Source of the DNA: Chitinophagales bacterium | GTDB taxonomy: Bacteria > Bacteroidota > Bacteroidia > Chitinophagales > Chitinophagaceae | Direction of reading: 5' to 3' | Length of the DNA stretch: 64,000 nucleotides | Assembly: GCA_030832645.1 (NCBI GenBank) | Contig: JAURIR010000002.1 | Span: forward strand, 1-64,000 | Shown: positions 1 through 10,736 of the stretch, piece after piece | Layout: every line of letters starts with the position of its first letter | How positions within the stretch are numbered: the first letter of the stretch is position 1 | Notes under the pieces: model-generated | Told to the model about the DNA's origin: nothing | The model's database searches: none | Seen by the model: the letters and a program-made list of their open reading frames with translations, nothing else | Translations under genes and position numbers: made by a program

Positions 1-1
1 T

Positions 2-535
2 AACAAGAGCACGGCACTGGCATCCAGGGATCATACCATCATTGTATCCAAATCAAATTTAATCACCATTACGGGAGGTAAATGGACGACGTATCGAAAG
101 ATGGCCAAGGATGCATTGAACAACGCTGTCTTTGTGGCCAAGCTGCCTTCTGTAAAATGTACTACCAGGTACCTGCATCTCCATGGGTATGACCCGTCTG
201 TTCAATATGGTCAACCACTTTCCTCTTATGGAAGAGATGCAGAAAAAATTCTACAAATGATGAACGAGGACTCTACTTTGAAGGAGCGAATTCATCCGGG
301 CTATCCATATACCAAAGCAGAGGTGGTTTGGGCAGTACGAAATGAAATGGCCATGCAGGTAGAAGATATTTTAGCAAGAAGGTCTAGAATGCTTTTTGTA
401 AATGCCAGAGCAGCATCTGCTTCCGCAAAGATCGTTGCCCAACTCATGGCTGAATTATTGCACTACGATCACCAATGGGTGGAACTACAGGTGGCATCGT
501 TTCAGGAACTTGCCGCTGGGTATTACACTTCATAA
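2..535 (+). CDS. glpD: Glycerol-3-phosphate dehydrogenase, C-terminal part (5' end outside window)
   Basis: Frame is open from base 2 (..SRDHTIIVSKSNLITITGGKWTTYRKMAKDAL..); the ITGGKWTTYR motif and C-terminal domain are typical of GlpD; followed by an MIP channel. Confidence 0.88.
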   Translation, partial: NKSTALASRDHTIIVSKSNLITITGGKWTTYRKMAKDALNNAVFVAKLPSVKCTTRYLHLHGYDPSVQYGQPLSSYGRDAEKILQMMNEDSTLKERIHPGYPYTKAEVVWAVRNEMAMQVEDILARRSRMLFVNARAASASAKIVAQLMAELLHYDHQWVELQVASFQELAAGYYTS

Positions 536-566
536 AAAATTATTATCTTAACTACAAATACTTGCC

Positions 567-1271
567 ATGACACCTTTTACTGCTGAGTTACTCGGAACTA
601 CAGTTCTTATTACGCTGGGATTGAGCGTAGTTGCCAACGTTGCGTTGGAGAAAACCAAAGGCAACAATTCAGGACTTATCGTTGTAGCATTTGCCTGGGC
701 GATTGCAGTTTTTGTAGGTGTATTTATTTCTGCAGATGCAAGTGGAGCACATTTGAATCCAGCAGTTACCATTGCACTGGCTGTGGCAGGTAAGTTTGAT
801 TGGAATCAAGTTCCTGGGTATTTGTTGGCACAATTTTTAGGTGCTTTTGCCGGTTCTATTTTAACATGGTTGGCTTACAAGGATCATTTTGATTCTACCA
901 AAGATGCTGCTTCAATTTTAGGTGTTTTTTCTACAGGTCCGGCCATACGAAAGCCAATTCAGAATATTATGACCGAGGCCATTGCCACTTTTATTTTCAT
1001 GCTTGCGGTTTTGTATATCCAAAAAGGAGAAGTGAAATTGGGCTCCATCGATGGGCTGCCCGTTGCGCTGCTGGTTTTGGGAATAGGACTCAGTATGGGC
1101 GGACCTACAGGGTATGCCATCAACCCCGCCCGCGATTTGGGTCCGAGAATCATTCATTCCATCCTGCCTATTCCTCATAAAGGTTCCAGCGACTGGAAAT
1201 ATGCCCTCGTGCCAGTGGTTGGACCGCTCCTGGGAGCAGTTTTAGCCGCTCTTCTCTACGGACTCCTCTAG
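567..1271 (+). CDS. MIP/aquaporin family channel (glycerol facilitator-like)
   Basis: Two NPA-box regions (SGAHLNPAVT, GYAINPARDLGPR), six hydrophobic segments, adjacent to glpD. Confidence 0.9.
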   Translation: MTPFTAELLGTTVLITLGLSVVANVALEKTKGNNSGLIVVAFAWAIAVFVGVFISADASGAHLNPAVTIALAVAGKFDWNQVPGYLLAQFLGAFAGSILTWLAYKDHFDSTKDAASILGVFSTGPAIRKPIQNIMTEAIATFIFMLAVLYIQKGEVKLGSIDGLPVALLVLGIGLSMGGPTGYAINPARDLGPRIIHSILPIPHKGSSDWKYALVPVVGPLLGAVLAALLYGLL

Positions 1272-1321
1272 AAAGCTCTCAAATGTTAGAAAATTTATCG
1301 GTGTTAATTTTTCCAATCTGA

Positions 1322-2878
<1,557 letters not shown>

Positions 2879-2899
2879 TCAACTATATAAGATCACTCC

Positions 2900-3154
2900 A
2901 TGCAAATTGAAATATTAACACCAGAGAAAAAAATTTATACCGGAGATGTATATGGTTTGCAACTTCCTGGTGTAAGTGGATCCTTTGAAGTATTGGATAA
3001 GCACGCACCTTTGGTCAGCGCGCTCAAGAGTGGTGTTGTGAAAATATTATTGGATAATAAAGGAGCCACCAAAGGATATAGTATCACTGGTGGCTTCATT
3101 GAAGTACTTCAAAACAAAGCGACTGTTTTATTGGAAAGCGCCTCCGCTATTTAA
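2900..3154 (+). CDS. atpC: F1Fo ATP synthase subunit epsilon (short form)
   Basis: MQIEILTPEKKIYTGDVYGLQLPGVSGSFEVLDKHAPLVSAL is the epsilon N-terminal beta-sandwich; directly follows atpD. Confidence 0.93.
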   Translation: MQIEILTPEKKIYTGDVYGLQLPGVSGSFEVLDKHAPLVSALKSGVVKILLDNKGATKGYSITGGFIEVLQNKATVLLESASAI

Positions 3155-3163
3155 TATTATTAT

Positions 3164-4360
3164 TTACTGAAACACTCTAATGTAATCAACCATCATCCAT
3201 TGCGGGAAGTAGGTGGTTGCGTTTGGACTTCCGGGCCAATTTCCTCCTACAGCAATATTGAAAATGAAAAAGAACTTTTCATTGAATGGGTAGGTGCCAG
3301 CAACGTCTGCAGCACTGAATTCACCAATCACTTTATCATCAACCATCGTTTTGATTTTATCGGTCTCCCATACCAGGCTGTACACATGGAATTCATCTGC
3401 TAATGAGGAGGCGGTAACTAAACTTTTTTCGATGTTTCTGCTCCCGGTTCCTGCTTTATAATGGATGGTTGAGTACACCTTGCTCGGCTGATGCCCTAAT
3501 AATTCCATGATGTCAATCTCTCCACAAGCAGGCCATCCCGCGGTAGGAAAATTATCTCCCAACATCCAAAATGCAGGCCAGATACCTTGTCCTGATGGGA
3601 GCTTTGCTCTGATATCTACGCGACCAAACTTAAACGATCTTTTGTTAAGTGTTGTGAGTCTGGAAGACGTATAACTCTTTCCATTTTTATTTTCTTTTCT
3701 TGCTTCTATGATCATCTTCCCACTTTGAAAAGTGAGATTATCACCTGCAGTATAATATTCCAGTTCATTGTTTCCCCAGCCACAATTCGGGCATCCATCT
3801 CCCACATCGTAATTCCAGTCGCTTGTATTCAAACCAGTGCCATTGAATTCATCCGCCCAAACCAAAGTTTTTCCTGCATAGGAAGAGGGAGTTGTATAAC
3901 CTGTATCAACAACTTGTATTTTGGTATCGTCGTTCAAGATACTTCCTGCACCAACAGCTGTTTCAATAGTTGCATTGCTTGGCTCAGATAGGGTGAGTAA
4001 AAAATCATCGTCGCCCTCTTTGAAATCGTCTGCGACTATCGTTACTGATAGTTGAGCAGAGGTCTCACCTGGATTGATCGTAACTGTTTTATCCACAGCC
4101 GTATAGTCTGCAGGTGCAGTGGCAAATCCATCTTTTGAGCTGACTCTTACAGATACGCTTTTGGTAGATGCTTTACTGAGTTTAATGGTAAAACTGAAAA
4201 CAGTTGTACCGCCATTGCCTTCTGCTTTCGCAACACCGTCGATGCTGAGGGTTGGAGTTGTTTCATTACCCGGAAGCGGGGAACAACACACTGTATCATC
4301 TTTTTTACAAGAGGACAGCACCATTAAAATACCAACGAAAAAACGTAGATAATATCTCAT
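3164..4360 (-). CDS. Calx-beta domain plus GH16 beta-glucanase-type lipoprotein
   Basis: Likely start MRYYLRFFVGILMVLSSC (lipobox-like); Calx-beta-like region (TVTINPGETSAQLSVTIVADDFKEGDDDFLLTLS); GH16 catalytic motif GEIDIMELLG. ORF track extends to 4390. Confidence 0.87.
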   Translation of the reverse strand: MRYYLRFFVGILMVLSSCKKDDTVCCSPLPGNETTPTLSIDGVAKAEGNGGTTVFSFTIKLSKASTKSVSVRVSSKDGFATAPADYTAVDKTVTINPGETSAQLSVTIVADDFKEGDDDFLLTLSEPSNATIETAVGAGSILNDDTKIQVVDTGYTTPSSYAGKTLVWADEFNGTGLNTSDWNYDVGDGCPNCGWGNNELEYYTAGDNLTFQSGKMIIEARKENKNGKSYTSSRLTTLNKRSFKFGRVDIRAKLPSGQGIWPAFWMLGDNFPTAGWPACGEIDIMELLGHQPSKVYSTIHYKAGTGSRNIEKSLVTASSLADEFHVYSLVWETDKIKTMVDDKVIGEFSAADVAGTYPFNEKFFFIFNIAVGGNWPGSPNATTYFPQWMMVDYIRVFQ

Positions 4361-4430
4361 CTCTTTTGTTTCAATGTAAATGTAAAACATCTGCGGCGAT
4401 GGTTTGTTCTTAACATTAATGATTATGAAT

Positions 4431-4438
4431 TAAATTTG
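4431..4438 (+). promoter_or_regulatory. Candidate -7 element TAAATTTG upstream of the MFS gene
   Basis: TAnnTTTG match ending 5 nt before the GTG start. Confidence 0.4.
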
Positions 4439-4443
4439 TTTCT

Positions 4444-5583
4444 GTGCAGCGTACTTCCCCACTTCCACGTGTTTCCATTTCAATCTATTTTTATTTGTTG
4501 GGATTCATTTTTTCCAGCTGGGCATCCAGGATTCCTCAAGTAAAAGACCGGTTTGGATTGAACGAGGCAGAATTGGGGGGAGTTCTTTTCATGTTGCCTT
4601 TGGGCGCGCTAGTGGCATTGCCTTTCTCTGGTTGGCTGATACATAAATGGAGCAGCCGAACGATGTCCATCGCCTCTGCCCTGACCTATACAGTTTTGTT
4701 GTATGGAATTTCTGTAGCAAGCTCTGTTCAACAACTCTCTCTCGCTTTATTTGGATTTGGTGTGATTGGTAATTTTGGAAACATTTCCATGAACACACAA
4801 GGAATTTCTATTCAGCAACGTATTCAGCAACCAATTTTATCTAGTCTGCATGCCATGTGGAGCATCGGCGCTTTCAGCGCCGCTGCCATTAGTGGATGGA
4901 CGATGAAAATGGGTTATAGCACGTCTACTCATTTTATTATGGTGGCCTTGATAGCTGCAATCATTGTATCCGTGGGGGCATTTTTTTTAATTCCTGATGC
5001 ATCCAATGATGAAGGTGCAGCCAAGGTATTCGCTTGGCCAAATAAAGCATTGATTTTATTGGGAGTTATTTGTTTTTGTGTTGCCATGTCGGAGGGAGCA
5101 ATGGCGGATTGGAGTTCCTTGTATTACCGACAAATTATTCATGAGTTAAATGCAATCAGTACTACGGGATATACTGCTTTTGCCATGTGTATGGCAGCCG
5201 GTAGACTTATGGGAGACCGTTTGCTGCAGTCGTATAAGCACTCTACTGTATTAAAAATAAATGGGTTGTTGATTTTATTTGGCATAACCTTATCATTGCT
5301 CTTTACGTATTCCTATTCAGTAATAATAGGATTTGCGCTGGTAGGATTTGGAGTGTCGTCTGTAATTCCTATTGTATATATGTTGGCTGCAAAGAGCAAA
5401 GCAATGGCGCCTTCCGTTGCGCTGTCTGCAGTGAGCAGCGTTGGCTTTACCGGTTTTTTAATTGGGCCACCCATGATTGGTTTCATTGCGCACGAAGTAG
5501 GGTTACGTAGTGCTATGTGGATAGTTGCAGTATTAGGGGGCTTGGTGTATATTCTTTCCTTGCGGGTAAAAAAAGTGGATTAG
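4444..5583 (+). CDS. MFS transporter (FucP/YbjJ-like)
   Basis: 12 hydrophobic segments; YLLGFIFSSWASRIPQVKDRFGLNEAELG N-terminus typical of YbjJ-like MFS. Confidence 0.8.
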   Translation: MQRTSPLPRVSISIYFYLLGFIFSSWASRIPQVKDRFGLNEAELGGVLFMLPLGALVALPFSGWLIHKWSSRTMSIASALTYTVLLYGISVASSVQQLSLALFGFGVIGNFGNISMNTQGISIQQRIQQPILSSLHAMWSIGAFSAAAISGWTMKMGYSTSTHFIMVALIAAIIVSVGAFFLIPDASNDEGAAKVFAWPNKALILLGVICFCVAMSEGAMADWSSLYYRQIIHELNAISTTGYTAFAMCMAAGRLMGDRLLQSYKHSTVLKINGLLILFGITLSLLFTYSYSVIIGFALVGFGVSSVIPIVYMLAAKSKAMAPSVALSAVSSVGFTGFLIGPPMIGFIAHEVGLRSAMWIVAVLGGLVYILSLRVKKVD

Positions 5584-6131
5584 TTATAACTGGGGTCCAG
5601 AGGGTAATTCATGATTGGATGAAAGTCCTTTCCCAGTTGACGGATGGATTCCTTCCATATCTGAGAAGGGTTTTTATAGAACACGATCGATACATGTGCG
5701 GGGGTTATCAACCAACTTTTTTCGTCCAATTCGCCGTTCAATTGTTTTTCTTCCCATCCGGCATACCCAAGATAAAACCTGATTTCATTTTTTAGGATTT
5801 CATTGCTTTCTACCCCCTCGATAGCTGTTTTAAAATCTCCTCCCCAATAAATTCCTTCGCCCACTTCTCTACCACCTTCTATGAAGTCTGGGCGAGTATG
5901 TAAAAAATGCATTTGGTCTTTTCCAACGGGGCCACCGTCAAATACTGGCATTTTTACATGTTCGTACTCAGGCATGTAATCTCCTATGTTGTCTTTTGTG
6001 ATTTTATTGATGATGATTCCAAAGCTGCCAGAAGGATCGTGTTCGCATATCAACACAACGGAACGTTGAAAGTTAGGATCTTTCATGAAGGGTTCAGCAA
6101 TCAACAGTGTTCCGCATGCAACCTTGTTCAT
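5580..6131 (-). CDS. YqgE/AlgH family protein
   Basis: GTLLIAEPFMKDPNFQRSVVLICEHDPSGSFGIIINK, FDGGPVGKDQMHFLH, YLGYAGWEEKQLNGEL, all characteristic of the family. Confidence 0.92.
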   Translation of the reverse strand: MNKVACGTLLIAEPFMKDPNFQRSVVLICEHDPSGSFGIIINKITKDNIGDYMPEYEHVKMPVFDGGPVGKDQMHFLHTRPDFIEGGREVGEGIYWGGDFKTAIEGVESNEILKNEIRFYLGYAGWEEKQLNGELDEKSWLITPAHVSIVFYKNPSQIWKESIRQLGKDFHPIMNYPLDPSYN

Positions 6132-6194
6132 AAACCTAAGTTAAATAAATTCCCTTTATTTAACTTTAGTGAGCTCTGCACTTATTTTTGTTTA

Positions 6195-7541
6195 ATGATG
6201 AAAAGAATTTTTGGATTGATCACCCTTCTCACAACGATTTCCTTGATCGGAATCATTGTCATCCAATATTCGTGGTTAAAGAATGTAGTGGCTATTAAAA
6301 ATGAACAGATTGCCAACAAGGTGGAGATGGTTGAATTCGAAGTAGTAGAGTCGTTGGTGGATGAAAAAATGAAATTTGCTCCCGACATACCTTTGGATGT
6401 TTTACCCAAAGGAGCACAGGATCGTGTGCTGGAAATTTTTGGTCCACAAACTATCGCAGAACATTTTACTGTCGAGCAAATTCAACAAAAAATTGAAAAG
6501 GCATTTGCTGCCAATGGCTTGAAGGGAGCAAAGTTTCAATTTGCTGTTCTCTCCAATACCAACAACATTGGTCCGGAGTTGGCTTCTCCTGATTATCTTA
6601 AATACTATGAACAAGGAGTAAAGGATTCAGCCAATTATTTATTGCACGTATGGCCATTGATGTCTCTTCCAGACGAAGAGAGCAGGCCTTATATGCCCCA
6701 GGAAAAATTGGTTTTGATTATTTATAACATACAAGGTTTCGTTCTGAAGTCGATCAGTTGGATGATCTTGGTTGCAATTTTGTTTACGCTGATTATTGTG
6801 GCTGCTTTCTATTTAACTATTCGTACAATTCTTACTCAAAAGAAATTGAGTGAAATGAAAACGGATTTTATCAACAATATGACGCATGAGTTACGGACTC
6901 CTCTGGCAACCATATCTATTGCGGTAGATACATTAAAAAATGAAAAAATAATTGGTAACCGAGATCAACTTTTATCGATAGGGCAAATCATTAAAACCGA
7001 AAACAGTCGAATGAATACCCAGGTTGAGCAAATCCTTCAAGCTGCTCAGCTCGATGTAAATCAGGTATTAAAGGACATGAAAGATTTGCAGGTGCACGAG
7101 GTGTTAAGGAAGATAGAAAGTAAATTCGCATTGCAGGTAGAAGAAAAAAATGCGCGTTTGGAAATTCATTTGGATGCGCAGAGAGATGGAGTCGCAGGAC
7201 ATCCAGTCCATTTTGTAAACATGCTTAGTAATTTGGTTGACAATGCCTTGAAATATTGTAGAGAAGATGTTGTTCCAGCAATTTCCGTGTCTACACACAA
7301 CGAAAAGAACTGGATTGTTGTAGTGGTAAAAGACAACGGTATTGGAATGACAAAAGATACGATGTCGAAAATATTTGATAAGTTCTACAGGGCACACACT
7401 GGTGATGTGCACAATGTAAAAGGTTTTGGACTAGGTCTTAATTACACCAAAAAAATGGTGGAAGCGCATCATGGTACCATTGAAGTTTCTAGTACGTTAA
7501 ACGCTGGAAGTACATTCACGGTGAAGTTGCCGCTACGCTGA
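6195..7541 (+). CDS. Membrane sensor histidine kinase
   Basis: Two TM segments; HisKA motif NNMTHELRTPLATI; N box NALKY; G boxes DNGIGM and GFGLGLNYTKKMVEAHHG. Start set to ATG 6195. Confidence 0.92.
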   Translation: MMKRIFGLITLLTTISLIGIIVIQYSWLKNVVAIKNEQIANKVEMVEFEVVESLVDEKMKFAPDIPLDVLPKGAQDRVLEIFGPQTIAEHFTVEQIQQKIEKAFAANGLKGAKFQFAVLSNTNNIGPELASPDYLKYYEQGVKDSANYLLHVWPLMSLPDEESRPYMPQEKLVLIIYNIQGFVLKSISWMILVAILFTLIIVAAFYLTIRTILTQKKLSEMKTDFINNMTHELRTPLATISIAVDTLKNEKIIGNRDQLLSIGQIIKTENSRMNTQVEQILQAAQLDVNQVLKDMKDLQVHEVLRKIESKFALQVEEKNARLEIHLDAQRDGVAGHPVHFVNMLSNLVDNALKYCREDVVPAISVSTHNEKNWIVVVVKDNGIGMTKDTMSKIFDKFYRAHTGDVHNVKGFGLGLNYTKKMVEAHHGTIEVSSTLNAGSTFTVKLPLR

Positions 7542-8792
7542 TTCTTCTTCGATAAAAAGTAGTGACCCATCCCCGTAACTTAGGAATCTGTATGGATATT
7601 CCAGTGCTGTTTCGTACATGCTTTTCCAGCGATCGCCGAGAATTGCCGCAATGATAAGTAAGAGCGTAGATTGGGGTTGATGGAAATTGGTAATCAATCC
7701 TTTTGCCACTTTGAAAGAATACCCTGGAGTGATGCATATTCCGGTATGTCCATGAAAACTACTTTTCTTCTCTCTATGTAACTCTTCTATCAAACAATTG
7801 AATACAATCCTATAATCTGGTAGAGGTAGTTGGCTCAATTCAACATGTTCCCATTGTTCAAGTAAGTTGAGTGATTGCAAGGTGCACTTCTGGAGATAAA
7901 TTTTGAGCCCCATCCAATACAAACTTTCAAGTGTTCTCAACGAAGTTGTTCCTACAGGGATGATTCGAAGATCTTTGTTTGAAAGGGTTTGCAATGTTTC
8001 TACAGGTACTTCAAAAAATTCTTTGTGCATGATGTGATCGGCAATGCTTTCGGCAGTAACGGGTTTAAACGTACCTGCACCGACGTGCAGTGTGAGTTGA
8101 GACGAGCCTACACCTTCACTGTTCAATCGTTGTAGAAGTTCTTCCGTAAAATGCAGTCCCGCTGTTGGTGCAGCCACAGAACCCTCTTCTTTTGCAAATA
8201 CAGTTTGGTACCTGAGTGCGTCATTACTGGTTGCTTCTCGTTTAATATAAGGGGGTAGCGGAGTTCTTCCAGATTTTTCAATCACTTCGTAGAAGGTCAT
8301 GCTGTTTTGCCATTTGAATGAAACAACATAGCAATCATCTTTCTTATCCAGTAAGGTTGCTTCCAAAAGGTTCGATGGCTCTTCGGTAATAATTGGTTTT
8401 ACCAGTGTCTCTTCAGCTTTCCATTTCTTGGCTCCCCCAATCATGCATTTCCACACCGATCGTTGCTTGTTGTGCAGGGATGCATAATTACCATCAACGG
8501 GTTCCAGTAAAAATATTTCAATGACTCTATTGTTCTTATTTGCAAAATGCAAGCGTGCTGAAATGACTTTGGTATTGTTGAATACAAGATGAGAAGTAGG
8601 AGGCAAAACGGAGGGTAGTTCTTTGTAATATGTATGCAAGAACTCTTCTTTGTATACTACCATTAACCTCGACTCATCCCTTTTCTCTAATGCCTCATAG
8701 GCAATTCGATCCTCTGGAAGATCGTAGGTATAATCTGCTGTTTGTACGGATGAAATTTCGATGTTCTTTTTCATTTTTAACAGGTAATTCAC
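7533..8792 (-). CDS. queA: S-adenosylmethionine:tRNA ribosyltransferase-isomerase
   Basis: YDLPEDRIAYEALEKRDESRLMV, VFNNTKVISARL, APTAGLHFTEELL, GTTSLRTLESL, RFLSYGDGSLL. A downstream ATG at 8774 is an alternative start. Confidence 0.92.
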   Translation of the reverse strand: MNYLLKMKKNIEISSVQTADYTYDLPEDRIAYEALEKRDESRLMVVYKEEFLHTYYKELPSVLPPTSHLVFNNTKVISARLHFANKNNRVIEIFLLEPVDGNYASLHNKQRSVWKCMIGGAKKWKAEETLVKPIITEEPSNLLEATLLDKKDDCYVVSFKWQNSMTFYEVIEKSGRTPLPPYIKREATSNDALRYQTVFAKEEGSVAAPTAGLHFTEELLQRLNSEGVGSSQLTLHVGAGTFKPVTAESIADHIMHKEFFEVPVETLQTLSNKDLRIIPVGTTSLRTLESLYWMGLKIYLQKCTLQSLNLLEQWEHVELSQLPLPDYRIVFNCLIEELHREKKSSFHGHTGICITPGYSFKVAKGLITNFHQPQSTLLLIIAAILGDRWKSMYETALEYPYRFLSYGDGSLLFIEEESA

Positions 8793-8966
8793 GGGTTATT
8801 CACATCGTTTTTGGCTATATGCACATAGTATAACTATAATTCCCTTGTAATTCAATACCAGTAAGAGTTTCAGCTGTGGAAAAATATAGAATGTTCATTT
8901 GGGGTTTGAAAGTGGGAATTTGTGTTATTTTGTGTCTATAAATGTTTTTTTCATAACTGATTGTAA

Positions 8967-9425
8967 ATGATAGGTTTCATAGGCGAATACGAGGCAACGA
9001 TTGATAGCAAAGGTAGGTTTCTTCTTCCTGCAGGCATAAAAAAACAGCTGCCAGAAGGGGAGTTGCCGGTTTTTGTGATCAACCGTGGATTTGAGAAGTG
9101 CCTCTCTATGTACCCTACGCAAAGTTGGAAACCGCTCTATGAGTCCATCAGCAATTTGAACGACTTCGACCCTAAAGTGAGAGAGTTCAGACGTTATTTT
9201 TTAAACGGTGCCATGCAAATTGAACTGGACAGTGCGGGTAGGTTATTACTACCAAAAAGCTTGATGGAACATGCAGGTCTTGAAAAAGACATCGTACTGG
9301 TTTCCGCAGTGAACAAAATGGAAATATGGGATAAAAATAAGTATCAGCAGTTCTTTGAAAAATTTTCTCCAGACACATTCAGCAACCTAGCTGCTGAAGT
9401 AATGGCTAAGAAAGATCAACAATGA
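8967..9425 (+). CDS. mraZ: Transcriptional regulator MraZ
   Basis: MIGFIGEYEATIDSKGRFLLPAGIKKQL and second SpoVT/AbrB half DSAGRLLLPKSLMEHAGL; first gene of the dcw cluster. Confidence 0.96.
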   Translation: MIGFIGEYEATIDSKGRFLLPAGIKKQLPEGELPVFVINRGFEKCLSMYPTQSWKPLYESISNLNDFDPKVREFRRYFLNGAMQIELDSAGRLLLPKSLMEHAGLEKDIVLVSAVNKMEIWDKNKYQQFFEKFSPDTFSNLAAEVMAKKDQQ

Positions 9426-9438
9426 AAAATTAAGCTGA

Positions 9439-10387
9439 ATGTTGCCTACAAAGCAGAAAGGTGAACAGAATCAAAATGGTGACGAACCATCTTATCATGT
9501 TCCTGTGATGCTGAAAGAGGCGGTTGATGCATTGTCTATTCATTCGGACGGCATCTATGTAGATTGCACGTTTGGGCGGGGTGGTCACAGTAAATTAATT
9601 TTAGAAACGATTGGGCAATAATGGCAAACTGATTGCTTTTGATCAGGACGAAGATGCGAAAAACAATTTACCTGCTGATACCCGTATCTTATTCGTCCCA
9701 CACAATTTCAAACACCTTTCGAAGTTCCTCCGTTTGTACAACATCCAGGCAGTTGATGGAATCTTAGCTGATTTAGGCGTGAGTAGTCATCAATTTGATG
9801 AACCTTCTCGTGGATTTTCCATTCGATTTGATGCTCCGTTGGACATGCGAATGGATCAGTCTTCCTCCCTCACTGCAGCAGACCTGATAAAGCAATCATC
9901 TGCTTCACAGCTTCAATTGATTTTTCAGGAATACGGCGAAGTAACCAACGCAAAAACCTTGGCCGAATTACTCGCTTCCCATTCCAGCCATACTGCTATC
10001 AAAACAATTGCAGAATTAAAGGCAGTCATTGCGCCAATTGTCAAGGGAAATCCAAATAAGTATTTCGCTCAAGTATTTCAGGCATTGAGGATGGCAATAA
10101 ACGATGAAATGGGGGTGCTTCTTGAATTGTTAAAGCAATCTGCTGAAGTATTGAGGCCGGGTGGAAGAATCGCAATCATAACGTTTCACAGCATCGAAGA
10201 CAGATTGGTCAAACATTATTTTAAATCCGGAGATGCATTGGAAAGAGAAGTTGATCCCGTTTACGGAACATCCACTGCGGCTCCTTTTCATCCGGTTTCA
10301 AAGAAACCCATTGAACCAAGTGCAGAAGAGATGAGGAAAAATCCACGGTCACGAAGTGCTCGATTAAGAGTAGCAGAAAAGAAATGA
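9439..10387 (+). CDS. rsmH: 16S rRNA (cytosine1402-N4)-methyltransferase, interrupted by a +1 nt frameshift near 9613
   Basis: ORF 9439-9621 ([29 protein letters not shown]) continues in the other frame from 9611 ([15 protein letters not shown]..); [27 protein letters not shown]. Confidence 0.93.
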
Positions 10388-10394
10388 ATTGTAC

Positions 10395-10736
10395 ATGACA
10401 GACAAAAAAAATAGTAACAGAGAGAATAAATGGTTTTTTATCAATCAGGCATGGTTGGTGAAAAATGTTCGCTTCTTTCTGTTTCTCGCTGCACTGGCTA
10501 TTCTTTACATCTACAATGGTCATCATGCAGAAAAGGCGATCAAAGACATCAATAAAACATCCAAAGAGATGAATGATTTGCAATATGAGTTTAAGATGGT
10601 AAGAAAAGATTGGATGTTCATGACAAAACAGTCGGAAGTAGTGAAAGCAGTAGAACCTTTTGGAATAAAAGAAATCAAAGAACCTCCAATGACCTTGGAG
10701 GATACAACATATAAAAACGAAAAAGTATCCAATTAA
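10395..10736 (+). CDS. ftsL: FtsL-like cell division protein
   Basis: Short single-TM protein with coiled-coil region between rsmH and ftsI; assignment rests mainly on position. Confidence 0.75.
   Translation: MTDKKNSNRENKWFFINQAWLVKNVRFFLFLAALAILYIYNGHHAEKAIKDINKTSKEMNDLQYEFKMVRKDWMFMTKQSEVVKAVEPFGIKEIKEPPMTLEDTTYKNEKVSN

Noticed and set aside
8900-8917. TGGGG-N8-TGGGA upstream of mraZ as MraZ boxes
   Set aside because: Spacing does not match the TGGGN-N5 repeats described for MraZ operators, and only two weak copies are present.
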